From the NCBI RefSeq assembly GCF_016860525.1, contig NZ_BNEA01000007.1:558001-622000 (forward strand): DNA of 64,000 bases. The letters run 5' to 3'. Position numbers and translations under genes: made by a program. Positions 13,151-21,932 of the stretch are shown here, one piece after another. The first letter of the stretch is position 1. Each line of letters begins with the position of its first letter. The notes below the pieces were generated by a model. That model saw nothing but the letters and a program-made list of their open reading frames with translations. It made no database searches and was not told the DNA's origin. The stretch is from Streptomyces rubradiris. Its GTDB lineage: Bacteria > Actinomycetota > Actinomycetes > Streptomycetales > Streptomycetaceae.

Positions 13151-13549
13151 ATGCCCGCCACCGATCCGATAGCCCCTCAGACGAGCACGGTGTTCGCACC
13201 CTGCGCCACGTGTTGTCCGCGCACGACGGTGACCGGGGAGGGCACCCTGTCCCTGGACGCGCACGCGCGCCGGCACGCCCGCTCGCTGTCCCGTCCCTTG
13301 CGGTACGAGCTGAAGAACGTGACCTTCACCCTGCCGTCCCCGCGCTCGGTGCCCCTGGCCGTGTGGCAACGGCTGCACGACGGCACCGATCCGCTGACGG
13401 CCTTTCAGGCGCTGGTGGGCGAGGCGAAGACACGGGAGATGACGGCCGCCGGCTTCACCCTCGGCGACCTGGAGGTCATCGTCGAGGAATGGGAGCACCG
13501 CGGCGGGGTCCGCCGCCACGCCCCGGCCTCACCGGCACCGGCCGACTGA
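13151..13549 (+). CDS. Hypothetical protein, faintly tail-assembly-chaperone-like
   Basis: 132 residues, no signal peptide or membrane segment. An N-terminal region with CATCC, possibly metal-binding, is followed by a predicted beta-strand (ELKNVTFTLP) and then helical segments ending in LGDLEVIVEEWEHRGG. The C-terminal 60 residues faintly resemble phage tail assembly chaperones, but I would not assign that function. The start is ATG 13151 with GGGAG upstream, and a perfect hairpin follows the stop immediately. This supports a real, independently terminated gene. Function is unknown. Confidence 0.6.
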   Translation: MPATDPIAPQTSTVFAPCATCCPRTTVTGEGTLSLDAHARRHARSLSRPLRYELKNVTFTLPSPRSVPLAVWQRLHDGTDPLTAFQALVGEAKTREMTAAGFTLGDLEVIVEEWEHRGGVRRHAPASPAPAD

Positions 13550-13573
13550 CGGCACGGCCGCGCGGCCGTGCCG
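13550..13573 (+). terminator. Perfect 24-bp hairpin terminator
   Basis: CGGCACGGCCG is followed directly by its reverse complement around a central CG, beginning at the last base of the preceding stop codon. No U-tract follows, as is usual in Streptomyces. Confidence 0.75.
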
Positions 13574-13769
13574 CACTCCGGTCGGCCCGGCCGACGCCGC
13601 ACTACGGTCGGGACCGCCTGGCCGACCACTGGCACCAAGCCGGCCGGGCACGGCCAACCGCCTGACCGATCCGCCGCCCTCCCCTGAGCGGACCGCCCGC
13701 CGGTGAGCCGCCTGCCCCCGGCCGGCCGGCGCAACCGGACGACACCCCTTTCACGGCCACCGGCCGACA

Positions 13770-13849
13770 GGACCCGCCTGGCCGGACGACCGACGGACCG
13801 GACCGGGCGACGGGACCCGCCTGGCCGGACGACCGACGGACCGGACCGG
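13770..13849. repeat. Exact 37-bp direct repeat upstream of the acyltransferase operon
   Basis: Bases 13770-13806 and 13813-13849 are identical, starting GGACCCGCCTGG, with an offset of 43 bases. Shorter GACCGGAC pieces continue after the second copy. The 390-bp gap between 13574 and 13963 holds nothing else that I recognise as coding. Confidence 0.9.
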
Positions 13850-13963
13850 ACGACCGGACCCGGTCCTGCGACCGAACGGTCCGGCCGCCGGCTGACGGCC
13901 CGAGCGGTCCCCACCGCACTGCCCGCCCCGGCCGAACGCCGATCACATCTCCGAGGAGCCTTG

Positions 13964-15112
13964 ATGCCCACCCGTCCGCAGGATCCTGCACAGGAGCGGG
14001 ACCGGGGCCTGCCGCACGGCGTCCACGCGGCCGACCGCGCCGCGGACCTTCCCTGCGAGGGCTGGGACGCCCTGGCCGGCCCCGGCGACCTCTTCCTCAC
14101 CTGCCGGTGGCTCCATGTCGCGGAGGCCACGGCGGGCGTCCCCATGACGTACCTGTGGACCGAGCGGGACGGCGCGCCCGTGGCGGCACTGGCCACGGCC
14201 CTGGCCACCCCGTCGGTCCCCTGGGCGCTGGGCCGCCCGGACGTCGTACTGGACAACAGCGCGCAGGCCGGTCTGCCAGGGGCGGCCGCGTTCCGCGCCG
14301 GGCTCGGCGCCGATGCGACGGCCGCGCTCCTGCCCACGCTACTGGCGGGCGGCCGCCACCTCGGCAACACCCGTCTGCTGTGCGGCCTTTCGGCCACCGA
14401 GGACGACATGGCCCGGCTGGTGGCGGCCGCCGAGACCCTGGCGCGCCGGGCGGGCGCGGCCAGTGTGTGCTTCCTGTACCTGGGCGACACGGCGGAATCC
14501 GACCGGTGCCTGGGGAAGCTGCTGACCGCCCGGGGCTATGAGAGCTTCACGTCCGGCCAGTACAGCACGCTGCGGGTGCCCGAGGACGGCTACGAGGGCT
14601 ATCTCGCCGCGCTGCCGCGCAAGCGCCGGGTGTCCGTGGCCGCCGAGCGGCGCCGGATCCGGGCCGCGGGCGTGCGTACGACCCTGGAACCCCTCGCCGC
14701 CGCGGACCTCGCCCGGTTCGCCGCGCTGGAGGCCGAACTGCTGCGCAAGTACGGCATCGCCTGGGCGCCGGACCAGTCGCTGCCGCTGCTGCACCAGGTG
14801 CGCGACCTCTTCGGTGACGACGCCTTCGCCATGGTGGCCCGTGCGGACGGGGAGATCCGCGGCTTCACCCTGGTCCTGAGGCACGGCACCGACTGGTACG
14901 CGCGCCAGACCGGCTACGACTACGCCTACCAGCGGAGTTCGGGGCTGCCCCTGTACTTCGAGCTGGTGTATTACCGGCTCCTGGAGGAGGCCGCCGCGGC
15001 CGGGGTGTCGACCCTCCACTACGGCCTGGGGAGCACGGACACCAAGCGGTCCCGGGGGTGCGTGGCCGCCGACCAGCTCGCCCGGGTGCTGCGTCTGAGG
15101 GAGCGCGGATGA
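13964..15112 (+). CDS. FemAB/BioF2-like GNAT-fold acyltransferase
   Basis: 382-residue protein with the double-GNAT architecture of the peptidogalycan biosynthesis/recognition (FemAB-like, DUF482) group. A central basic segment, LPRKRRVSVAAERRRIRAAG, precedes the second half, in which FAMVARADGEIRGFTLVL and YARQTGYDYAYQ match the acceptor/CoA-binding core. The C-terminus has the typical HYGLGSTDTKRSRGC motif. The ATG at 13964 was chosen over the longer open frame because CGAGGAG lies just upstream. The next gene, an MFS exporter, starts in the stop codon (ATGA), so the product it makes may be exported by it. The true substrate is unknown; acyl transfer to an amine is the likeliest chemistry. 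Confidence 0.75.
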   Translation: MPTRPQDPAQERDRGLPHGVHAADRAADLPCEGWDALAGPGDLFLTCRWLHVAEATAGVPMTYLWTERDGAPVAALATALATPSVPWALGRPDVVLDNSAQAGLPGAAAFRAGLGADATAALLPTLLAGGRHLGNTRLLCGLSATEDDMARLVAAAETLARRAGAASVCFLYLGDTAESDRCLGKLLTARGYESFTSGQYSTLRVPEDGYEGYLAALPRKRRVSVAAERRRIRAAGVRTTLEPLAAADLARFAALEAELLRKYGIAWAPDQSLPLLHQVRDLFGDDAFAMVARADGEIRGFTLVLRHGTDWYARQTGYDYAYQRSSGLPLYFELVYYRLLEEAAAAGVSTLHYGLGSTDTKRSRGCVAADQLARVLRLRERG

Positions 15113-16365
15113 CCGCGTCCGCCACCCCGGCCCGGGGCACCGGCACGCGCGCCGGCTTCTTGCCCCGCGGGCGCGGGGTCGTATGGTTCGGCGCGTCCGG
15201 GTTTGTCAACGCCCTCGGCACCGGCTTCTTCTATCCGTTCTCCCTGCTCTTCTTCGCCTCGCTGTCGCGGGAGTCGCTGGGCACCGTGGGCGTGACCCTG
15301 ACCGTCACCACGCTCCTGGCGCTGCCGGGGCTGTTCCTGGTCGGCCGGCTCACCGACCGGTGTGGTCCCCGGGCGATGCTCGCCGCGGCCTCCGCCCTGC
15401 GGGCCGCGTCGTTCGTCTTCTTCGTCTCCGTACCGGGGCTGTGGCCCCTCATCGTCGGCGGTACGGCGCTCGCCTTGGGCAACCGCGCCGAGCAGGTCGC
15501 CGCTCCTCTGCTCGCGGCCCGGCTGGCCCCCGAGGGGCAGAGCAGCCGGTGGCTGGCCCTGACCCGGGTGACGTTCAACGCGGGCATGGGGCTCGGCGCC
15601 CTGCTCGCCGGGGTGTTCGTGGCCGACAGCCACTCGGGGTTCGTTGTGCTCGGGCTGGTGAACGCGGCGAGCTTCGTGCTGGCCGCCGTCCTGTGCCTCG
15701 GCCTGCCGGCCACGGCGCCCGGGGACCCGGCCGGCGGCACCCGGTCGCCGCGCGGCGCGCACCGGCCCTGGCGGCACCGGGCCTTCGTCCGGGTCGCCGC
15801 GGCGAACGCCCTGCTGTGGGCTGCCGCCCTCGCCGTGGAGAGCGGGCTGCCGGTGTTCGTGCTGCGGGAACTGACGCTGCCCTCCTGGACGGTGGGCACG
15901 CTGTTCGCCGTCAACACCGCGCTGCTCACCTTGTTGCAACTGCCGGTCGGCCGCGCGCTGGACCGGTTCCGGCCGGGCGCCGTCCTCGCCCTTGGCGGAC
16001 TGGGCTACCTCGGGCTCTACGCCTGCGCCGTGTTGGCCCGGAGCGTGTCCTCCACGGTCGCCGTCGCCGTCCTCATGGCCGGCATGACGGTCTACACCAT
16101 CGGGGAGCTGGCCGTGTCCCAGGCCTCGCTCATCCTGCTGACCGGTCTGCCGCCGGAACCGGAACGCGGCTCCTACCTGGCCGTCAACCAGCTCCTCGTC
16201 GGAGCCGCCACCGCCCTCGCCCCGCTGCTCGCGACCAGCCTCCCGGGCGCCCGGTCCCCCGCCCTGTGGTGGACCCTGGCGGCCCTGAGCCTCGTCGCCG
16301 CCGTGCTCACCCACCCGGTGGGCCGGCCAGCCGGGCCCGAGGCCCCCGGCGAGCCACGAGCATGA
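15109..16365 (+). CDS. MFS transporter
   Basis: 418-residue major facilitator with twelve predicted membrane segments. The signature loop between helices 2 and 3 reads GRLTDRCGPR, and a long cytoplasmic loop lies in the middle (ATAPGDPAGGTRSPRGAHR). Its ATG overlaps the stop of the acyltransferase gene by four bases, so the two are translated together. It is more like drug/metabolite exporters of the 12-helix type than sugar importers. The exported compound is not deducible. Confidence 0.85.
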   Translation: MTASATPARGTGTRAGFLPRGRGVVWFGASGFVNALGTGFFYPFSLLFFASLSRESLGTVGVTLTVTTLLALPGLFLVGRLTDRCGPRAMLAAASALRAASFVFFVSVPGLWPLIVGGTALALGNRAEQVAAPLLAARLAPEGQSSRWLALTRVTFNAGMGLGALLAGVFVADSHSGFVVLGLVNAASFVLAAVLCLGLPATAPGDPAGGTRSPRGAHRPWRHRAFVRVAAANALLWAAALAVESGLPVFVLRELTLPSWTVGTLFAVNTALLTLLQLPVGRALDRFRPGAVLALGGLGYLGLYACAVLARSVSSTVAVAVLMAGMTVYTIGELAVSQASLILLTGLPPEPERGSYLAVNQLLVGAATALAPLLATSLPGARSPALWWTLAALSLVAAVLTHPVGRPAGPEAPGEPRA

Positions 16366-16522
16366 CCGGCGGCACGGCTCGGTCCTCTGGGATTTCTCCG
16401 GGACTTCCGGCATCATCAACCGGCATGAGCGTGACACAACTGAAAGACCATGCGTGCAGGTCAGCGGTCAACTTACCCCCGTCGAGGCAGGTCACCGCGC
16501 TGACAGGTCTCTTGGACGACGT

Positions 16523-18139
16523 GTGACCTCCTCCGAAACCCAACGGCAGAACGCGGCCGGGGACGCGCCCGTGCGGCTCGGCCACCGGCAGATCACCACG
16601 GTGATGTCCGGACTGGTCCTGGGCATGTTCCTGGGGGCGCTGGACCAGACGGTGGTCGCGTCCGCGCTGCGGACCATCGCCGACGACCTGCACGGGCTGA
16701 CGGCCCAGGCGTGGGCGACCACCGCGTACCTCATCACCGCCACCCTCGCGACCCCGCTGTACGGCAAGCTCTCCGACATCCACGGCCGACGGCCCGTGTA
16801 CCTCGCCGCGATCGGCCTGTTCACGGCCGGCTCGCTGTTGTGCGGATGCGCCACGTCCATCTACCAGCTGGCGGCCTTCCGGGCCGTACAGGGGCTCGGC
16901 GGCGGCGGGCTGATGTCGCTCGCCATGACAATCGTCGCCGACATCACCACCCCGCGCGAACGGGGCCGCTACCAGGGCTACTTCATGGCGGTGTTCGGCG
17001 GCGCCAGCATCATCGGCCCGCTGGCGGGCGGGGCCCTCGCGGACCAGGAGACGCTGCTGGGCATCGACGGCTGGCGCTGGATCTTCCTGCTCAACGTGCC
17101 GCTCGCGGCCGTGGCCGCCGTGGCGATCTTCCGCGTCCTGCGGTTCCCGCAGCGGCGGGTGCGGCACCGGCTCGACTACCGCGGCGCCCTCGCGCTGGCC
17201 GTGGGGATCGTGCCGCTGCTGACCGTCGCCGAACAGGGCCGCACCTGGGGCTGGGGTTCGCCCCCGGCGCTGCTGATGTACGCCGTCGGCGCGCTGGGAC
17301 TGGTCGCCTTCGTCGTGGTGGAGCGCCGGATGGGCGCGGCGGCGCTGCTGCCGCCGCGGCTGTTCCGCATCCGGGCCTTCCGCCTGGGTGTCGGGCTGCA
17401 CTTCGTCGTCGGCATCGGCATGTTCGGCGCGATGACGACACTGCCGCTCTACCTCCAGCTCGTGCGCGGCATGAGCCCCATGGAGGCGGGGCTCGCCACC
17501 CTGCCCACGGTCGCCGCGAACCTCGCCGTGACGCTGCTGGTGGGCCGGCTGATCGCGCGCACCGGCCGCTTCAAGGTCCATCTCGTCGCCGGCATCGGCT
17601 CGTTCACCGCCGCGATGCTCGTGTTCGCGACCCTGCGCGTGGACAGCCCGCTGTGGCAGGCGGCCCTCGGCATGGCCCTGATGGGCGCGGGGCTCGGCGC
17701 GTCGATGCAGACGCTCACCACGCTCGCGCAGTCCGAGGTGCCCCGCACGGACATGGGCGCGGCGACGGCATCGGTCAACTTCTTCCGTTCCAACGGCGGC
17801 ACGGTGGGCACCGCGGCCTTCCTGTCCATCCTGTTCTCCACGGCGGGCGGCCGCATCGCCGAGCGGCTGGCCGAGGCCCGCCACGACCCGGCGTACCGCC
17901 GTCTGCTGGCCGAGCCCGACAACGCCCACGCCCTGGCGGGTGTGCTGCGCCCGGGCGGCGGTGTCGACCTGGAGGACTCGGCCTTCCTGCGGTCTGTCGA
18001 CCGGGGCGCGGCGCTGCCGTTCCTGGAGGGCTACATCACCTCGATGCGGCTCGTCTTCCTCACCGGTGCGGCGGTGGCCCTGGTCGCCTTCCTGATAGCG
18101 GCCTGGCGGGTGCCGAACCTGACGCTCGCCGACGAGTGA
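16523..18139 (+). CDS. DHA2/EmrB-type multidrug MFS exporter
   Basis: 538-residue drug:proton antiporter with fourteen predicted helices. Typical motifs are visible: LDQTVVASALRTIADDL in helix 1, GKLSDIHGRRP (motif A), and the motif-C glycine/proline run GGASIIGPLAGGAL in helix 5. The GTG at 16523 gives the usual family N-terminus (SETQ...LGHRQITTVMSGL); a GTG at 16454 would extend it by 23 residues and cannot be excluded, as neither has a strong ribosome binding site. It ends just before a large hairpin shared with the convergent regulator. Confidence 0.87.
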   Translation: MTSSETQRQNAAGDAPVRLGHRQITTVMSGLVLGMFLGALDQTVVASALRTIADDLHGLTAQAWATTAYLITATLATPLYGKLSDIHGRRPVYLAAIGLFTAGSLLCGCATSIYQLAAFRAVQGLGGGGLMSLAMTIVADITTPRERGRYQGYFMAVFGGASIIGPLAGGALADQETLLGIDGWRWIFLLNVPLAAVAAVAIFRVLRFPQRRVRHRLDYRGALALAVGIVPLLTVAEQGRTWGWGSPPALLMYAVGALGLVAFVVVERRMGAAALLPPRLFRIRAFRLGVGLHFVVGIGMFGAMTTLPLYLQLVRGMSPMEAGLATLPTVAANLAVTLLVGRLIARTGRFKVHLVAGIGSFTAAMLVFATLRVDSPLWQAALGMALMGAGLGASMQTLTTLAQSEVPRTDMGAATASVNFFRSNGGTVGTAAFLSILFSTAGGRIAERLAEARHDPAYRRLLAEPDNAHALAGVLRPGGGVDLEDSAFLRSVDRGAALPFLEGYITSMRLVFLTGAAVALVAFLIAAWRVPNLTLADE

Positions 18140-18143
18140 CCCG

Positions 18144-18193
18144 CCGGCCGGGTGCGGCGCCCCGGTGGGTGCCGGGGCGTCGCACCCGGCCGG
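18144..18193. terminator. Bidirectional hairpin terminator
   Basis: Arms of 22 bases with one mismatch (CCGGCCGGGTGCGGCGCCCCGG and its near-complement) enclose a six-base loop between the convergent EmrB-type and GlxA-type genes. Confidence 0.85.
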
Positions 18194-18213
18194 GCCGTGG
18201 CAGGCCGCGGCAC

Positions 18214-19206
18214 TCAGCGGGGGCTGGTCCGGAACCGGCGCCGGTAGTCGGTGGGTGTGGTGTCGAGCCGCCGGCGGAAGGCCCTGACCAGGGTGTCGAC
18301 GGTGCCGAACCCGCAGGCGGTCGCGACGCGTTCGAGGGTGGCGTCGGTGGCCTCCAGCTGGTTGCGGGCCCGTTCGACGCGTACCGATTCGATGTAGGCG
18401 TGCGGTGTCGTGCCCAGCTCGTTCTTGAAGATCCGGGTGAGCTGCCGCTCGCTGACGTGGGCGTGGTCGGCGAGCTGCGCGACGGTGAGCGGTTCGGCGA
18501 TGTGGCGCAGGATGTAGTGGCGGAGCACCTCGATGCGCCGGGTCGCGGCGACCTGTTCCAACGGGACGCTGAACTGGCTCTGCCCGCCCGGCCGTTTCAG
18601 GTACATCACCAGTTGCCGGGCGACGCGCAGCGCGACGGCCTCGCCGAGGTCCTCGGCGATCAGCGCGAGGGACAGATCGAGGCAGGCGCTGATGCCCGCG
18701 CCGGTCCACACGTTGCCCTCGCGGATGAAGATCGGATCGGAGTCGACCTCGATCGCGGGATGGTCGGCGGCGAGCTGCTGGGCGGTCGACCAGTGGGTGG
18801 TGGCCCGCTTGCCGTCGAGGAGTCCGGACGCGGCGAGGATATGGGCCCCGACGCACACGGAGGTGACCCTCCGGGTCCGGGGAGCGAGCTGCTTGACCCG
18901 TTCCACCACGGCCGGATCGACCAGCGCGTGCACGCGCCGGTGCCCGTCGACCTCGACCGCGCCCGGCACGACGAGCGTGTCGATGCTCCCTGCCGTCAGC
19001 TCGTCGAAGGTGACATCGGGCAGGATCCGGACCCCGGCTGCGGTGACGGTCGGGGCCATGGTCTCGGCGGCGAGGACCACACGGTAGCCCGCCGCGTCCT
19101 CCGTCTCGCGCCGGGCGAGGGCGAACACCTCCGGTGGCCCTGTGACATCAAGCAGATCAACGCCTTCGAACAGGACGATGACGATCAGTCGTTCAACGGT
19201 GTGCAC
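18214..19206 (-). CDS. GlxA-family transcriptional regulator (DJ-1/PfpI + AraC)
   Basis: 331 residues in two parts. Residues about 1-190 are a DJ-1/PfpI-like amidase fold with the nucleophile-elbow cysteine in TSVCVGAHILAASGLL. Residues about 220-331 carry two AraC helix-turn-helix motifs (VAQLADHAHVSERQLTRIF and LERVATACGFGTVDTLVRAF). Such proteins activate or repress nearby genes in response to small metabolites. The GTG at 19206 is preceded by GGGGGAG at a good distance; the longer frame to 19353 lacks this. It is divergent from the Tat-exported protein gene, its likeliest target, and convergent with the EmrB-type exporter. Confidence 0.87.
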   Translation of the reverse strand: MHTVERLIVIVLFEGVDLLDVTGPPEVFALARRETEDAAGYRVVLAAETMAPTVTAAGVRILPDVTFDELTAGSIDTLVVPGAVEVDGHRRVHALVDPAVVERVKQLAPRTRRVTSVCVGAHILAASGLLDGKRATTHWSTAQQLAADHPAIEVDSDPIFIREGNVWTGAGISACLDLSLALIAEDLGEAVALRVARQLVMYLKRPGGQSQFSVPLEQVAATRRIEVLRHYILRHIAEPLTVAQLADHAHVSERQLTRIFKNELGTTPHAYIESVRVERARNQLEATDATLERVATACGFGTVDTLVRAFRRRLDTTPTDYRRRFRTSPR

Positions 19207-19474
19207 TAGCTCCCCCAGCCGGCAACGTCGATGTCTGTTTCTGCATGCTAGATGACATTGCCGACGCGTGTGCCGGGCCGTAGCGTCATAGGTGCAGGTC
19301 AACGCACCGAATGCGCTGCTTTTTCGACTCCCTTCCCTCAGGTGGTATCCCATGTCCGGAACGACGCCGCGTCGGCTCGACGACTACGACGAGACGTCCG
19401 CGAACTCGGCCGAACGGCCGTTGTCCTGACGGCCTGCCGGACCACCTGACCCCACTGGACCTTCCCCCTTATCG

Positions 19475-19556
19475 GACTTCCCCCCACGCCTTTCCCCCCG
19501 CCCTGAACTCCCCCCACGCCCCCCACCTGAACTCCCCCCACGCCTTTCCCCCCAAC
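19475..19556. repeat. C-tract repeats in the leader of a Tat-exported protein gene
   Basis: Three imperfect copies of (TGA)ACTTCCCCCCACGCC(TTTCCCCCC), each with two runs of six C. They span the 382-bp gap between the GlxA-type regulator and the Tat-protein gene. The minus strand therefore has at least four G6 runs in 80 bases, enough for a G-quadruplex. Confidence 0.85.
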
Positions 19557-19589
19557 CCCACCACCGAACTCACAATGGAAAGACGGGGC

Positions 19590-20720
19590 ATGGCAACTCG
19601 TAGAGGATTTCTGGGTACCGTTTCGGCAGCCGGGGCAGCCACCTTCCTCACCCAGACACAGGCAGCCACCAGCGCGTCGGCCGCACCGGCGGCGACCGAC
19701 GAGAAGGCGGCACGGGACGCGATACGCAGCGTCAACGCCGGCATGCGCGCCAACTACGCGTCCCTGAAGGCCGAGCTGGTCAAGCACCTCAGCCCGGTCA
19801 TCGTCGTCGAGAACAACGCGGTCGGCGGACGCTTCACTCTCATCAACAACGGAGTCCAGGTCGAGACCGTCAACCCGGTCCCGGAGTACTTCGAACTGGC
19901 CAAGTCCATCGCCCACGTTCCGCTGGGCATCTTCTCGGTGATCGCTTCCTATCTCAGCGACCAGGTGCCGAACATCCCCAACGCGGACCGCATCGACCCG
20001 CACGACCTGGACATGGTCGCGTTCAAGACCCCGGGCGACAAGGGCTGGATCACTCCGCTCAACAGCTTCCGGTCCACGCTGAACTCGGCGTACACGAAGC
20101 TGCCCACCGCCAACCTCCCGCTGGATCTGGAGAATTCCTGCACCAAGATCCTGTCGGAGGCCATGAAGTTCATCGACACCATCGTCAAGGCGCAGTCCTT
20201 CGACATGGTGGCGTACAACCGGTTCGCCGCGACCGTCTACCCGTCGATCCGCGTCAACATGACCTTCGCCGCGACCGCGCAGATCACCGGCATCGAGACC
20301 CTGATGAAGCGGTGGCGCACGCTGATCGGCGAGGCCGCGTGGAGCGACCTGTACGTCACGGTGCTCTCCATCTGGACGACCTCCGAGCTCAACCAGGCGT
20401 CCATCATCATCCGCCGCACCATGAACCAGGCGAAGGTGGACACCCACCTGATCGACCTGCCCACCGTGGAGACCCCCTCGGACCCGATCGCCGTGGCCCT
20501 GGACAACCTGGCGCGCATCGTCCAGGACAACGTCGCGGCCGAGATGGTGTTCAACACCGACCTCAAGGTCGCCGACGCCCTCAAGGGCAAGGAGGACCTG
20601 CTGTCGGACGAGATCCTCCAGCAGGTCGGCGGAACGGCTCCGGCCGCGAAGACCGCCGCCTTCGGCGCGGCGGCCGCCGCCGCGACCTGCCCCATCACCG
20701 GGCACACCGCGACGGTCTGA
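19590..20720 (+). CDS. Tat-exported protein of unknown function
   Basis: 376 residues beginning MATRRGFLGTVSAAGAATFL, a clear twin-arginine signal with a cleavage region near ATSASAAPA. The mature part is largely helical, with few cysteines and no recognisable enzyme motif; it contains segments such as HLSPVIVVENNAVGGRF and VDTHLIDLPTVETPSDPI. I do not recognise the family. The start at 19590 has AGACGGGG upstream; an in-frame ATG at 19575 would add five residues. It is divergent from a GlxA-type regulator and followed by two strong hairpins, so it is probably monocistronic and separately controlled. Confidence 0.75.
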   Translation: MATRRGFLGTVSAAGAATFLTQTQAATSASAAPAATDEKAARDAIRSVNAGMRANYASLKAELVKHLSPVIVVENNAVGGRFTLINNGVQVETVNPVPEYFELAKSIAHVPLGIFSVIASYLSDQVPNIPNADRIDPHDLDMVAFKTPGDKGWITPLNSFRSTLNSAYTKLPTANLPLDLENSCTKILSEAMKFIDTIVKAQSFDMVAYNRFAATVYPSIRVNMTFAATAQITGIETLMKRWRTLIGEAAWSDLYVTVLSIWTTSELNQASIIIRRTMNQAKVDTHLIDLPTVETPSDPIAVALDNLARIVQDNVAAEMVFNTDLKVADALKGKEDLLSDEILQQVGGTAPAAKTAAFGAAAAAATCPITGHTATV

Positions 20721-20729
20721 CCCCGCACC

Positions 20730-20755
20730 GCCCCGCCGACCCTGACCGGCGGGGC
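20730..20755 (+). terminator. Hairpin terminator after the Tat-exported protein gene
   Basis: GCCCCGCCG and CGGCGGGGC pair across an eight-base loop, ten bases after the stop codon. Confidence 0.75.
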
Positions 20756-20782
20756 CCCGGGACCAGCCGAACCGTGACCCAC

Positions 20783-20835
20783 CCGTGCCGCCTCCCGCTC
20801 GAGCGACAGCGCTCCGGCCCCGGGAGGCGGCACGG
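20783..20835. terminator. Second hairpin, 15-base arms
   Basis: CCGTGCCGCCTCCCG at 20783-20797 pairs perfectly with 20821-20835. It lies between the Tat-protein gene and the alpha/beta hydrolase and backs up the first terminator. Confidence 0.75.
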
Positions 20836-20954
20836 CTCGTCGGTTCCCCTCCGGGCGCGCACATGCTGTGATGGGGTTTGCCGCCGTCCGACGAGAGCCG
20901 GACGGCAGGCGGCCGTTGAGCAGCGGGGTGCCGGACACGAGAGGACGATCGCCG

Positions 20955-21740
20955 ATGTCTTCCCTTCATGTGACGGTGTGGGACGAAACTGCCGGGGAGG
21001 GCGTTCCCGCGGTCTTCGCGCACAGCATCTTCACCTGGGGCAGTGACGAGGCGTACGGGTTCGCGGCGCAGGCCCCGCTGGCCGACCGCTACCGCCTGCT
21101 GCTCGTGGACCGGCGCGGTTACGGCGGGAGCCCGGACACCGACCGCAGCGACTTCGACACCGACGCCGACGACCTGGTGGAACTGCTGGCGCGCCAGGAG
21201 AAAGGCGCTCACCTGGTGGGCCACGGCAACGGCGGTCTGGCCGCCATGCTCGCCGCCGGCCGCCGCCCCGACCTCGTGCGGTCCCTCACGCTGATCCAGC
21301 CGTCCGCGTTCTCGGCCGCCGCCGGTCACCCGGTGGTCGAGGCCATGCTGCGCAGGGTGCGGGACACCGCGGGCATCCCGGACTCGGTCACGCCGGAGCA
21401 GTACCTGCGCGCCTCCACGGAGGGTCTGGGCATGCCCCTGCCCGACCCCACCCCGCGGCGGCTGCGTGCCGTGGCCACGTCGATGCGCGAGCGTCCGGTG
21501 TGGGAGGCGGTGGTGCCGCTGGAACCGCTGCGGAGCGCCCCCTGGCCGACGCTGGTGATCCGCGGCACCTGGGACGACGCGCCGGAGCCGTACCGCACCT
21601 ATGCCGGCGAACCGCTGATCGCCTGTGCCGAGGCGGTGGCCGACGCCGTCGGCGCCCGTGTGCTCCGGGTGCCCGGCTACTACCCGCACACCCAGCAACC
21701 CGCCGCCGTGAACGCCGCCCTGCGAGAGCTGTGGGGGTGA
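20955..21740 (+). CDS. Alpha/beta-hydrolase-fold protein lacking the nucleophile serine
   Basis: 261 residues with the fold landmarks of a small alpha/beta hydrolase: an N-terminal sheet, the oxyanion region AHSIFTWGS, a strand-helix VDRRGYGGSPDT, the nucleophile elbow, and a C-terminal acid/base region ending YYPHTQQPAAV with the candidate histidine. The elbow reads GHGNGG instead of GHSxGG, so the normal serine is a glycine. The codon is GGC, one base away from AGC. It may be a non-hydrolytic member, such as a binding protein or lyase, or a mutated copy. The start is ATG 20955; 20868 is a longer but poorer alternative. Confidence 0.8.
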   Translation: MSSLHVTVWDETAGEGVPAVFAHSIFTWGSDEAYGFAAQAPLADRYRLLLVDRRGYGGSPDTDRSDFDTDADDLVELLARQEKGAHLVGHGNGGLAAMLAAGRRPDLVRSLTLIQPSAFSAAAGHPVVEAMLRRVRDTAGIPDSVTPEQYLRASTEGLGMPLPDPTPRRLRAVATSMRERPVWEAVVPLEPLRSAPWPTLVIRGTWDDAPEPYRTYAGEPLIACAEAVADAVGARVLRVPGYYPHTQQPAAVNAALRELWG

Positions 21741-21932
21741 CCGCTCCCGCTCCGCTCGGCATGTCCCCCGGCCGCGGGTGATCCGCTCCCCGACACGGTG
21801 CCCGGTCCGCGTGCGCCGGTGTGGTGGCCGGTGTCGTGTACGGTTCGGGGCGGCTGCCCTGCGGTGATCGGCGGATGACCACCGGCTGCGGCGGTGCGGT
21901 GCGGGCGTCCCGGTGCGAAGGAGGTGACGGCG

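Noticed and set aside
13151..13549. Prophage tail assembly chaperone
   Set aside because: Only a faint C-terminal resemblance and no other phage gene nearby, so it is left as hypothetical.
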